64,000 bases of DNA from Variovorax paradoxus NBRC 15149 (lineage in GTDB: Bacteria > Pseudomonadota > Gammaproteobacteria > Burkholderiales > Burkholderiaceae_C), in assembly GCF_001591365.1 (NCBI RefSeq), contig NZ_BCUT01000002.1:620001-684000 (forward strand), read 5' to 3'. A program made the translations under genes and the position numbers. The first letter of the stretch is position 1, and every line of letters begins with the position of its first letter. This document shows positions 44,961 to 53,186 of this stretch, one piece after another. The notes beneath the pieces were generated by a model that saw only the letters and a list, made by a program, of their open reading frames with translations, did not search any database and was not told where the DNA came from.

Positions 44961-45067
44961 TCGCAGCCAAGCCGCAGGCGAGTAAACGGCCTACATCCGG
45001 CTGCGGGCGAGGCTGATCAGCACGGGCTTCGCGAGGCATAGGGTGTTTCTCGAAGGAGCAAGCACCC

Positions 45068-45934
45068 ATGGCCCGCGAATCCACGCTTTCGATCGACGGC
45101 CTGACCCTTTCCTACCGCTGCGCCGGCGACCCGGGATCGCCGTGGCTCATCCTGCTGCATGGCTGGCCGCAATCGAAGTCGATCTACGACCCGGTGCTCG
45201 ATGAGCTCGGAAAGGATGAGCACGCCATCGCCTTCGACCTGCCCGGCATCGGCGGGTCGGTCGGCCTGCCGCATGGCCCATCGCCGTGCGAGCTGCATGC
45301 ACTCGCCGGCCTCCTGCTGCGCGCGGCCGAATCGCTGGGCGCGCATTCGATCGTGTTCGCGGGCGTGGACGTCGGCGGCATGCTCGCATTTGCAGCGGCG
45401 CGGGAGCACGGCGCACGCATTGCGGGCGCGGTGATCATGAACACCGTCATCCCCGGCGTTGCGCCGTGGTCGAGACTCATCGCCGAGCCCCGCATCTGGC
45501 ACTTCGCGTTCCATGCGATACCGCAGCTGCCCGAACGGCTGGTGAGCGGGCGCGAACGCGCCTATTTCGATTACTTCTACGAGCTGCTCGCGGGCGACAA
45601 GCATGCGCTGACGAACGAGATCCGAAACGACTGGACGCGCGCCTACCAGCGGCCCGAAGCCTTGAAGGCCGGCTTCGACTGGTACCGGGCGCTCGAGAGC
45701 GCCGCGCAACGCAACGCGAGCCCTGTTCGCATCGACACGCCCATCCTGTATTTGCGCGGCGACGCCGGCGGCCGCGACATCGACGACTATGTGGAAGGCC
45801 TGCGCAAGGCCGGCGCCGCGAATCTTCGATCGCGGCTCATCAGCGGCAGCGGAGAATTCCTTCCCATCGAGGCGCCCGCTGCAACCTGCGAGGCGCTGCG
45901 TGCATTTCGCGCCGAGATCGGGCATGCGGCCTGA
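45068..45934 (+). CDS. Alpha/beta hydrolase with likely missing catalytic His
   Basis: A 288-residue alpha/beta hydrolase of the epoxide hydrolase/dehalogenase type. It has the oxyanion motif HGWPQS (31-36) and the nucleophile elbow GVDVGG with Asp101. In this family the catalytic His follows in a C-terminal GHFxPxExP motif, but here the segment reads GSGEFLPIEAP with Glu263 at that place. The codon GAA leaves no doubt about the residue. The protein may be inactive in hydrolysis or use another His. It is followed 34 bases later by a VOC gene on the same strand. Confidence 0.8.
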   Translation: MARESTLSIDGLTLSYRCAGDPGSPWLILLHGWPQSKSIYDPVLDELGKDEHAIAFDLPGIGGSVGLPHGPSPCELHALAGLLLRAAESLGAHSIVFAGVDVGGMLAFAAAREHGARIAGAVIMNTVIPGVAPWSRLIAEPRIWHFAFHAIPQLPERLVSGRERAYFDYFYELLAGDKHALTNEIRNDWTRAYQRPEALKAGFDWYRALESAAQRNASPVRIDTPILYLRGDAGGRDIDDYVEGLRKAGAANLRSRLISGSGEFLPIEAPAATCEALRAFRAEIGHAA

Positions 45935-45968
45935 CGCGGGCAACATCGCCCTTTCTTCGGAGACCTCC

Positions 45969-46400
45969 ATGCAACCAAGAATCACCGTCATCACCCTCGG
46001 CGTCGAGGACCTGGAGAGGGCGGTCGCCTTCTATCGAGACGGGCTCGGCCTGCCCACCAACGGCATCGTGGGCAGGGAGTTCGAGAACGGCGCCGTCGCC
46101 TTCTTCGACCTGCAGGACGGGCTCAAGCTGGCCGTGTGGCCGCGCTCGAGCATCGCGGCCGATGCCGGCCTTCCGCTGCGCGCGGGCGGGTCCCTCGAAT
46201 TCACCCTCGGGCACAACGTCATGTCGAAGGCCGAAGTGGACGCCGTGATGCAGCAAGCCGCGAAGGCCGGTGCCACGGTGGTGAAAACCGCGGCCGACAC
46301 TTTCTACGGCGGCTATGCCGGCTACTTCATGGACCCCGACGGGCACCTGTGGGAGGCGATCTACAACCCGCAACTGCTGCCAGGGGCTGAAGCTGCGTAG
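45969..46400 (+). CDS. VOC-family (glyoxalase-like) protein
   Basis: A 143-residue single-domain VOC protein: ITLGVEDLERAVAFYRDGLGLP at the N-terminus and GYFMDPDGHLWEAIYNP at the C-terminus. The first His of the glyoxalase metal site is replaced by Thr in VITLGV, so metal binding may be absent or different. It probably shares a transcript with the alpha/beta hydrolase. Its substrate is unknown. Confidence 0.8.
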   Translation: MQPRITVITLGVEDLERAVAFYRDGLGLPTNGIVGREFENGAVAFFDLQDGLKLAVWPRSSIAADAGLPLRAGGSLEFTLGHNVMSKAEVDAVMQQAAKAGATVVKTAADTFYGGYAGYFMDPDGHLWEAIYNPQLLPGAEAA

Positions 46401-46423
46401 GCGCTTGGGGCCGCGGCCGCCCG

Positions 46424-47101
46424 TCAGGGCCTGTCGGGCCTGATGTCGGGTGCAGGGGTCAAGGAGACCCCCTGCACCTCGGCCGCTCTCGATTGCGCAG
46501 CCATGGCGGCCTTGAAGCCCGGTCGCGCCTGCAAGCGCTCCCAGTAGGCCGCCACCGCCGGCGTGAAGCGCTCGGCCAGGCCCAGGTGCTCGGCCAGCAG
46601 CAGTGCATAGCCGACCGACACGTCCGCCGCGGTGAAGCGGCCCGCGCAGAGATGCTCGCGTTCGGCGAGCAGCGGCTCCAGCGTTCGCAGGCGCGCGAGG
46701 AACCACTTGGCATAGTCGTCGGCCACCTGCGGCTGCTTTCGCTCCGCCGGCTCGAAGTGCGCGTACCGCAACACGAGCGTCTGCGGAAAGGTCAAGGTTG
46801 CCTCGCCGAAATGAAGGTAGTTGAGGTACGGCCCGAAGTCCGGCTCGCCGCAACCCACATCCAGCTGGCCCGCCGAGAAGCGCGCGGCCAGGTACTGGCA
46901 GATCGCGGCCGACTCGGTCATTCGCATGGCGCCGTCGGACAGCATCGGCACCGTGCCGAGCGGGTTGACCTCGAGGTACGGCCGAGACAGCACGCGCGGC
47001 GGAAAGGGCAGCATCCTGAGTTCGTAGGAAAGCCCGATCTCTTCGAGCATCCAGAGAGGGCGGAACGAGCGTGCGCTGACGCAGTGGTGCAGGATGATCA
47101 T
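46424..47101 (-). CDS. Glutathione S-transferase family protein
   Basis: A 225-residue GST with a thioredoxin-like N-domain (RSFRPLWMLEEIGLSYEL, NPLGTVPML, MTESAAICQYLA) and an all-helical C-domain (GRFTAADVSVGYALLLAEHLG). ATG 47101 is used. The Ser in CVSARSFR is the likely glutathione-activating residue. It is in a same-strand pair with the VOC/PhnB-like gene 40 bases upstream, so the two may form a detoxification unit. Confidence 0.85.
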   Translation of the reverse strand: MIILHHCVSARSFRPLWMLEEIGLSYELRMLPFPPRVLSRPYLEVNPLGTVPMLSDGAMRMTESAAICQYLAARFSAGQLDVGCGEPDFGPYLNYLHFGEATLTFPQTLVLRYAHFEPAERKQPQVADDYAKWFLARLRTLEPLLAEREHLCAGRFTAADVSVGYALLLAEHLGLAERFTPAVAAYWERLQARPGFKAAMAAQSRAAEVQGVSLTPAPDIRPDRP

Positions 47102-47141
47102 GGTTCGGCGGCTTGTGGCCGCCACTGTGTTGAATTGCGCG

Positions 47142-47621
47142 TCAGCCGCGCCGAGCCGCTTCGATCGCGGCGATGTCGATCTTTGTCATCTCCATCATCG
47201 CTTCGAACGCTCGCTTGGCTGCCGCCGGGTCGGGATCGGTGATGGCGGTCGTCAGGGCGCGCGGCGTGATCTGCCACGACAGTCCCCACTTGTCCTTGCA
47301 CCAGCCGCACGCGCTGGCCTGGCCGCCGTTGCCGATGATCGCGTTCCACAAGCGGTCCGTTTCGGCCTGGTCGTCGGTCGCAACCTGGAACGAGAAGGCC
47401 TCGCTGTGCTTGAACGCCGGGCCTCCGTTCAGGCCCAGGCAGGGGATGCCCATCACCGTGAACTCGACCGTCAGCACGTCGCCCTCCTTGCCCGAGGGAT
47501 AGTCGCCGGGCGCGCGATGGACGGCGCCCACGGCGCTGTCGGGGAAGGTCTCTGCGTAGAACTTGGCGGCATCCAGGGCGGTGCCGTCGTACCAGAGACA
47601 AATCGTGTTCTTGCTGATCAT
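47142..47621 (-). CDS. PhnB-like VOC-family protein
   Basis: A 159-residue VOC protein of the PhnB/3-demethylubiquinone-9 3-methyltransferase-like group: NTICLWYDGTALDAAKFYAETFPDS at the N-terminus, FTVMGIPCLGLNGGP and CGWCKDKWGLSWQITPR. ATG 47621 begins the domain. The family's function is unclear despite the methyltransferase name. It is divergent from the small AraC gene across about 97 bases. Confidence 0.82.
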   Translation of the reverse strand: MISKNTICLWYDGTALDAAKFYAETFPDSAVGAVHRAPGDYPSGKEGDVLTVEFTVMGIPCLGLNGGPAFKHSEAFSFQVATDDQAETDRLWNAIIGNGGQASACGWCKDKWGLSWQITPRALTTAITDPDPAAAKRAFEAMMEMTKIDIAAIEAARRG

Positions 47622-47718
47622 CTTGGGTCTCCTGAATGGGGCAGATACGAACGCCAGTTGCGATCCACGGCAGGATAGCGCCTCCAGCCGCCACACGCGC
47701 GTCCGCGATAATTTTGCG

Positions 47719-48213
47719 ATGGCCATCGATCCGACCATCCAGGACCCCGCACTGCTGCGGCGGCTGCTGCGCGCCAAGGACCGGATGGACGCCGCATCGC
47801 ATGAGGAGTGGCCGGTCGAGCGGCTGGCCCGGGTGAGCGGCGTGTCGGAGGCACACTTCGCGCGATCGTTCAAGCAGGCCTTCGGCACGCCGCCGCACCG
47901 GTACCTGCTCACGCGCCGCATCGAGCGCGCGATGGCGCTGCTGCGCGAGACCGACCGGCCGATCACCGACATCGCCTTCGAGACGGGCTGGGCCAGCCTG
48001 GGCACCTTCGGGCGCACCTTCCGCGACATCACCGGCAGCAGCCCGAGCGCGATCCGCGCGCGCGGCAAGGCCACGCCGCACGAGCTCGGCCGGGTGCCCG
48101 TGTGCATCGTCAACGCCGCGCACCGGCCCCATCTCACGACCGCAGTTTCGGAGAAGCGGCGCCTCGCGGCGGACGGTACAAACGAGCCTGAACAACCACA
48201 GGAGATTCCATGA
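47719..48213 (+). CDS. Small AraC-family regulator (HTH domain only)
   Basis: A 164-residue protein consisting of an AraC HTH domain (residues about 10-110; VERLARVSGVSEAHFARSFK and ITDIAFETGWASLGTFGRTF) and a short C-terminal tail, with no ligand-binding domain. ATG 47719 is used. Its stop overlaps the ATG of the following VOC gene by four bases, so the two are coupled. Small AraC proteins linked to a glyoxalase gene may use the partner as a sensor; this is inference. Confidence 0.83.
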   Translation: MAIDPTIQDPALLRRLLRAKDRMDAASHEEWPVERLARVSGVSEAHFARSFKQAFGTPPHRYLLTRRIERAMALLRETDRPITDIAFETGWASLGTFGRTFRDITGSSPSAIRARGKATPHELGRVPVCIVNAAHRPHLTTAVSEKRRLAADGTNEPEQPQEIP

Positions 48214-48617
48214 ATCAGGGCATTGAAGTCGCCGGTCTGTATGTGCACGATCAGGACGAGGCGCTGGCGTTCTATGTCGAGAAGCTCGGCTTCCGCGTCC
48301 ACACGGACGTGGGAAACGGCGACTACCGCTGGCTCACGGTGCAGCACCCCGAGCAGCCGTCGTTCCAGCTCGGCCTGTTCAGGCCCGGGCCGCCGGTGCT
48401 CGATGCAGCCACGGCGCAGGCGGTGCGCGCCATCGTCGCCAAGGGCGCGATGCCGCCGCTGGTGCTGCGGGTGGACGACTGCCGCGCTGCCTATGAGCGG
48501 ATGCGCGGCCTGGGCGTGGAATTCACGCAGGAGCCGGTGGAGCGCTACGGCACCGTGGACGCGGGCTTTCGCGATCCGTCGGGCAATGGCTGGAAGCTGA
48601 TCCAGGCGCGCGGCTGA
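48210..48617 (+). CDS. VOC-family (glyoxalase) protein coupled to AraC gene
   Basis: A 135-residue VOC protein: VAGLYVHDQDEALAFYVEKLGF, FQLGLFRPGPP and VDAGFRDPSGNGWKLIQ. The end reads KLIQ in place of the usual ELxQ metal-ligand Glu, so the metal site may be incomplete. It overlaps the small AraC gene by four bases. Glyoxalase-like proteins in this arrangement are common in Burkholderiales; the substrate is unknown. Confidence 0.83.
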   Translation: MNQGIEVAGLYVHDQDEALAFYVEKLGFRVHTDVGNGDYRWLTVQHPEQPSFQLGLFRPGPPVLDAATAQAVRAIVAKGAMPPLVLRVDDCRAAYERMRGLGVEFTQEPVERYGTVDAGFRDPSGNGWKLIQARG

Positions 48618-48635
48618 ACCAGCGCCGAACCTGCC

Positions 48636-49328
48636 TCAGGCCGGCGCCATGCCATGGCGGCGCTTGGCCTCGGCGCTGTCTGCCGAACGCATGGATTCGA
48701 GCAGCGCGCGCACCGCATCCGGCTGCGCGCAGCCGACCACCGGCGCCGCGGAAAAGACCGTGGTGATCTGGACCTCCGGCGGCAGGGGGCCGACCAGGTC
48801 GATGCCTTCGAGGCCGATCAGCTCGCTCCATTGCTGGAACCCCAGCGCGGCCTCGCCGCGTGCGAGCAGCGCGCCGACCGGCACGCCGGGCGGCGCCTGC
48901 ACCAGCCGGGCGCGGATCTCGCCAGCGATGCCCCAGCGCTCGAACAATGCCATCAAGGCAACGCCGCTCGGCCCGGTCGAGTACGCGATGCCGGAGGCGG
49001 TGCGCACTGCGCTGCGCAGCGCGTCCTCGGTGGAAATATCGGGACGCACCGCGCCCGCAGGCACCGCCACGGCCACGCCCGAACGGACCAGGTCGACCTT
49101 GCCGCCGCCATCGAGCCTGCCCTGCGCGACAAGCGTGTCGATCGCCTCCGACGCCAGCACCACCACGTCGAAGGGCTCGCCCGCGGACACGCGCCGCGCC
49201 GCCTCGACCCCGCCGATCGCCAGGAACGAGACGGGCACGCCGCTGCGCTGCGAATGGGCGGCCGCAAGCTCCTGCAGCAAGCCCCGGGTCGCCATCGAGC
49301 AGAGGCCACGGATCGCGGGCACTGTCAT
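48636..49328 (-). CDS. ModA-like substrate-binding domain protein without signal peptide
   Basis: A 230-residue type II periplasmic-binding fold of the ModA/sulfate group: GGVEAARRVSAGEPFDVVVLASEAID, AYSTGPSGVALMALFERWGI and EAALGFQQWSELIGLEGIDLVGPLPPE. No signal peptide is present from ATG 49328, whose first bases overlap the stop of the preceding gene (ATGA). It therefore probably acts in the cytoplasm. It is the last gene of the 4-oxalomesaconate cluster. Its role is unknown; a ligand-sensing or storage role is possible. Confidence 0.75.
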   Translation of the reverse strand: MTVPAIRGLCSMATRGLLQELAAAHSQRSGVPVSFLAIGGVEAARRVSAGEPFDVVVLASEAIDTLVAQGRLDGGGKVDLVRSGVAVAVPAGAVRPDISTEDALRSAVRTASGIAYSTGPSGVALMALFERWGIAGEIRARLVQAPPGVPVGALLARGEAALGFQQWSELIGLEGIDLVGPLPPEVQITTVFSAAPVVGCAQPDAVRALLESMRSADSAEAKRRHGMAPA

Positions 49329-50230
49329 TTCTCTTCGTCCTGCCCTCTGCCGATCAGGCGGTCGGCGTAGTCTTGCCATGGGCTCTTGGCGTCCAGTCCT
49401 TCGAAGAGGCCGGTGTGCGCCTGCTGCGCGACCCAATCCTGCTTGGCTGCAATGGCCGCCGCCATGAAAGGCTCGAAGCCGGTCTCGCGAACAGTCTGCG
49501 CCGCTTCGCGCATTTCCTCGGCGCGCCGCTTGCCATGCTGCACGACGCGGCTGAAGAAGTAGGCGCCCTGGCGCTCCCAGTCGATCTGCGGAAAGGTCTC
49601 GGCGAGCGTGGGCAGCACATGCGCCTCCACGCCGTAGCGCCGCGCCGTGGTGTAGCTTTCGATCACCAGCGCCTCCAGCCCCTTGATCATGATGCTGCGG
49701 CTCATCTTGATGGCCGAGGCCACGCCGAGCCGCTCGCTCACGGCGCGCGCCTCCATGCCCCATGCGCACAGCGTGGCCGCGAGTGCCTCGGCCTGGGCGC
49801 CGCCCAGCAGCATGGGCACGCGGATGCCGTAGGGCGGCACCGAGGTCATCACGCCGGCTTCCACATAGCCAGCGCCGGCGGCTTCGAGCACGGCGCCGGC
49901 CCGCTGCTTGGTGCCGGGCGAGGCCGAGTTGAGATCGAGAAAGCGCGTGCCTGCTCGCGCATGCCGCGCCGCTTCCTCGGCCACCGCGAAGGTGCTGGAT
50001 GCGGTTACCGCCGAAACCAGCAGATCGGCCGCGGCGCACAGCGCCTGCATGCCCGAGGCAACGCGCAGGCCGTCTGCTTCGGCGGCGGCCCGTGCTGCCG
50101 CGCCGCCGTCGGGGTCGGCGAATTTCAGGTCCCAGACCCAGACCGCCTCGACGCCTTCCTTGTGCAGCAGGCCGCGGCCGAAGATGCCGCCCACTTCGCC
50201 GCAGCCGACGATGCCCAGTGTGATGCCCAT
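49325..50230 (-). CDS. NAD(P)-dependent oxidoreductase (6PGDH-like, DUF1932)
   Basis: A 301-residue protein with an N-terminal Rossmann domain (GIVGCGEVGGIFGRGL) of the 6-phosphogluconate/beta-hydroxyacid dehydrogenase family and a C-terminal helical DUF1932-type domain (ASAIKMSRSIMIKGLEALVIE). The catalytic Lys is probably in AIKMSRS. ATG 50230 follows a GGAGACACAC stretch. It lies 17 bases after the Bug gene and overlaps the ModA-like gene. It may oxidise or reduce a hydroxy-keto acid of the 4,5-cleavage pathway, but this reaction is not part of the textbook route. Confidence 0.8.
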   Translation of the reverse strand: MGITLGIVGCGEVGGIFGRGLLHKEGVEAVWVWDLKFADPDGGAAARAAAEADGLRVASGMQALCAAADLLVSAVTASSTFAVAEEAARHARAGTRFLDLNSASPGTKQRAGAVLEAAGAGYVEAGVMTSVPPYGIRVPMLLGGAQAEALAATLCAWGMEARAVSERLGVASAIKMSRSIMIKGLEALVIESYTTARRYGVEAHVLPTLAETFPQIDWERQGAYFFSRVVQHGKRRAEEMREAAQTVRETGFEPFMAAAIAAKQDWVAQQAHTGLFEGLDAKSPWQDYADRLIGRGQDEEK

Positions 50231-50247
50231 GTGTGTCTCCTTGCTGT

Positions 50248-51267
50248 TCAATCGACGGTGATGCGGGCCGCCTTGATCACGCGCTCCCAGCGCACCATCT
50301 CGCTCGCGATCAGCTGGCCGAAGGCCTGCGGCGTGGCGGGCGTGGCCTCGGCGCCCTCGGCCGCGAGGCGCGCCCTGACCTCCACCGAGTCGAGCGAGCG
50401 ATTGATCTGCTGGTTGATCATCGCGACGATCGGCGCGGGCGTTGCAGCCGGCGCGACCATGCCGTACCACTGGTCGGCCTCGAAATCCTGGGTGCCGGGC
50501 ACGCCGCTCTCGGCCACCGTGGGCACGTCGGGCAGCGACGCGATGCGGCGCGGGCTCGACACCGCGAGCGCACGCAGCTTGCCGGCCTTGATGTGCGGCA
50601 GCAGCGCCGGCGTGCCGGTGAAGATCGCCTGCAGCTGGCCCGCCAGCAGGTCGTTCACGGCCGGCGCGGTGCCGCGGTAGGGAATGTGCAGCAGCGAGGC
50701 GCCGGTCTGCAGCTTGAGGTATTCCATTGCAATGTGCGCCGCGCTGCCATTGCCGCCCGAGCCGTAGGCCAGCTGCCCGGGCCTGGCCTTGGCCAGCGCG
50801 ATCAGCTCGGCCAGCGTGCGCGCCGGCACCGAGGCATGGACCACGAGCACGTTCGGCACCCGCGCGACCCATGCCACGGGCGCGAAGCTGCGCAGCGGGT
50901 GGTAGCCGAGCTTGGGGTAGAGAGACGGGTTGATGGCCAGCGTGCCGATGTGCCCCATCAGCAGCGTGTAGCCGTCGGCGGGCGCCTTCGCGACCTTCTC
51001 CGCGCCGACGGAGCCGCCCGCGCCGGGCACGTTGTCGATCACCACGGCCTGGTTCCATGCGCGGCCGAGCTCCTGCCCGATGCTGCGCGCCAGCACGTCG
51101 GTGGAGCCGCCGGGCGTGAACGGCACGACCAGGTGCGGCGGGTGGTCCGGATAGGCCTCGGCGGCGGCGCCACTGCGGCTCGCAAGCCAGAGCGCGCCGC
51201 CTGCGGAAAAGATGCAGGCCTGGCGGCGGGTGATGCCGGTGGTCGCGGTGCCGATGATGCGAGCCAT
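50248..51267 (-). CDS. Bug/TctC-family periplasmic solute-binding protein
   Basis: A 339-residue Bug protein with an N-terminal signal containing TRRQACIFSAGGALW, which has a twin-arginine look. Landmarks: HLVVPFTPGGSTDVLARS, PADGYTLLMG and HIPYRGTAPAVND. It lies 15 bases after the ligK-type gene, so its ligand may be an aromatic acid or a ring-cleavage product taken up for the ligJ/ligK pathway. Confidence 0.88.
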   Translation of the reverse strand: MARIIGTATTGITRRQACIFSAGGALWLASRSGAAAEAYPDHPPHLVVPFTPGGSTDVLARSIGQELGRAWNQAVVIDNVPGAGGSVGAEKVAKAPADGYTLLMGHIGTLAINPSLYPKLGYHPLRSFAPVAWVARVPNVLVVHASVPARTLAELIALAKARPGQLAYGSGGNGSAAHIAMEYLKLQTGASLLHIPYRGTAPAVNDLLAGQLQAIFTGTPALLPHIKAGKLRALAVSSPRRIASLPDVPTVAESGVPGTQDFEADQWYGMVAPAATPAPIVAMINQQINRSLDSVEVRARLAAEGAEATPATPQAFGQLIASEMVRWERVIKAARITVD

Positions 51268-51282
51268 GTCGTCCTGCCGCCG

Positions 51283-51990
51283 TCAGTCGATGTAGCGCAG
51301 GCCAGCCTTGGCCAGCGGCTCGCGCATGGCGTACATGTCCAGGCCGAGTTCGCCGGCCGCGAAGCGCGCGCGTTTGGCCGTCTCGTTGGCCTCGCGCGCT
51401 TCGGCCGCATCGGCCACCTCTTGCGCGCGCGCAGCCGGCACCACCACCACGCCGTCGATGTCGGCCACCACCACGTCGCCCGGATGCACCAGAGCGCCGG
51501 CGCACACCACCGGCACGTTGACCGAGCCGAGGGTGGCCTTGATCGTGCCCTTGGAATGGATGGCGCGGCTGAACACCGGGAAACCCATCGCGTGGAGGTC
51601 GCGCACGTCGCGCACGCCGCCGTCGATCACCAGGCCCTTGCAGCCGCGCGCCTTGAACGAAGTGGCAAGCAGGTCGCCGAAGAAGCCGTCGGTGCTGTCG
51701 CTGGTGCAAGCCGCCACCACCACGTCGCCGGGCTGGATCTGCTCGGCCGCCACGTGCAGCATCCAGTTGTCGCCGGGCTGCAGCAGCACCGTGACGGCCG
51801 GGCCGCAGAAGCGCGCATCGGGGTAGATCGGGCGGATGCGCGGCTGCATCAGCCCGAGCCGGCCGAGCGCCTCGTGCACGGTCGAGACGCCGAAGCGCGA
51901 CAGCTTGTCGACCGCGGCGGCATCCGGGCGCGCCACGTGGCGATGGACGACGCCGAGCTGCTGGAGGGTGTTGGAAGAAAAAGAAGTCAT
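51283..51990 (-). CDS. ligK: 4-carboxy-4-hydroxy-2-oxoadipate aldolase
   Basis: A 235-residue RraA-fold aldolase close to LigK/GalC. The start [13 protein letters not shown] and the active-site motif [20 protein letters not shown] with Arg and Asp match the CHA aldolase branch, and [15 protein letters not shown] is also conserved. The enzyme splits 4-carboxy-4-hydroxy-2-oxoadipate to pyruvate and oxaloacetate, the last step of protocatechuate 4,5-cleavage and gallate catabolism, and also decarboxylates oxaloacetate. It follows the ligJ-type gene by four bases, which strongly supports the assignment. Confidence 0.83.
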   Translation of the reverse strand: MTSFSSNTLQQLGVVHRHVARPDAAAVDKLSRFGVSTVHEALGRLGLMQPRIRPIYPDARFCGPAVTVLLQPGDNWMLHVAAEQIQPGDVVVAACTSDSTDGFFGDLLATSFKARGCKGLVIDGGVRDVRDLHAMGFPVFSRAIHSKGTIKATLGSVNVPVVCAGALVHPGDVVVADIDGVVVVPAARAQEVADAAEAREANETAKRARFAAGELGLDMYAMREPLAKAGLRYID

Positions 51991-51994
51991 GAGA

Positions 51995-53023
51995 TCAGAG
52001 CCCCTTGGCGATGAGTGCGCGGTCCAGGCGCGGGTACACGCGGCGTGCGTTGGCTTCGAACACCTTGTGGCGCGCCTCGGCGTCGAGCATGGGCGTGGCG
52101 TCGATGTAGCGGCGCGTGTCGTCGTAGAAGAAGCCGGTCTCGGGATCGATGCCGCGCACCGCGCCGATCATTTCGCTCGCGAACAGGATGTTGTCGACCG
52201 GGATCACGCGCGTCAGCAGGTCGATGCCCGGCTGGTGGTACACGCAGGTGTCGAAGAAGATGTTGTTCAGCAGGTGGGCCTTGAGCAGCGGCTTCTTCAT
52301 CTCCTGCGCCAGCCCGCGAAAGCGCCCCCAGTGGTAGGGCACCGCGCCGCCGCCGTGCGGGATCACGAAGCGCAGCGTCGGAAAGTCGGTGAACAGGTCC
52401 GAGGTGAGGCACTGCATGAAGGCCGTGGTGTCGGCATTCAGGTAGTGCGCGCCGGTGGTGTGGAAGCAGGCGTTGCAGCTCGTGCTCACATGCACCATGG
52501 CCGGGATGTCGTGCTCGACCATCTTCTCGTAGAGCGGGTACCAGTGGCGGTCCGACAGCGGCGGCGAGGTCCAGTGCCCGCCCGAGGGATCGGGGTTGAG
52601 GTTGATGGCGACGAAGCCGTACTCGCGCACGCAGCGCTCGAGTTCCGCAATGCAGCTGCGCGGGTCCACGCCCGGCGACTGCGGCAGCATGGCCGCGCCG
52701 ATGAAGTGGTCGGGGAACAGCTCGCTCACGCGAAAGCACAGCTCGTTGCAGATGGCGGCCCAGGTCGACGAGGTCTCGAAGTCGCCGATGTGGTGGGCCA
52801 TGAAGCTCGCGCGCGGGCTGAAGATCGTCAGGTCGCTGCCGCGCTCCTTCATGAGGCGCAGCTGGTTGCCCTCGATCGATTCGCGCAGTTCGTCGTCGCT
52901 GATCTTCAGGTCGGCGGCGCGGGGCTTCAGCGCAGGGTCTTTCAACCCGGCGATCTGCTGGCTGCGCCAGTTCTCGAGCGCCTTGGGCGCCGTGGTGTAG
53001 TGGCCGTGGCAGTCGATGATCAT
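51995..53023 (-). CDS. ligJ: 4-oxalomesaconate hydratase (amidohydrolase superfamily)
   Basis: A 342-residue metal-dependent amidohydrolase of the LigJ/ACMSD group. The N-terminal metal motif is IDCHGHYT, further ligands are in MVHVSTSCN and [15 protein letters not shown], and the C-terminal region has [20 protein letters not shown], all typical of LigJ. It converts 4-oxalomesaconate to 4-carboxy-4-hydroxy-2-oxoadipate, the substrate of the neighbouring aldolase. It is the first gene of the unit and divergent from the LysR gene. Confidence 0.85.
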   Translation of the reverse strand: MIIDCHGHYTTAPKALENWRSQQIAGLKDPALKPRAADLKISDDELRESIEGNQLRLMKERGSDLTIFSPRASFMAHHIGDFETSSTWAAICNELCFRVSELFPDHFIGAAMLPQSPGVDPRSCIAELERCVREYGFVAINLNPDPSGGHWTSPPLSDRHWYPLYEKMVEHDIPAMVHVSTSCNACFHTTGAHYLNADTTAFMQCLTSDLFTDFPTLRFVIPHGGGAVPYHWGRFRGLAQEMKKPLLKAHLLNNIFFDTCVYHQPGIDLLTRVIPVDNILFASEMIGAVRGIDPETGFFYDDTRRYIDATPMLDAEARHKVFEANARRVYPRLDRALIAKGL

Positions 53024-53186
53024 GGGCGGTTCCGTGGGTGGCTGGTGGTGTCTTGCGGGCATGCGCAGCGCGTGCGCCGGCCCTTGCGTCAAGTGTGGTT
53101 CCGGACGCCGCCGCGTGGCGTGAGTTCGGCTTGCCCTACCATCAGACTTTCTTATCGGCCAGGGCTCCTGCCCAGGCACCCCTGGA

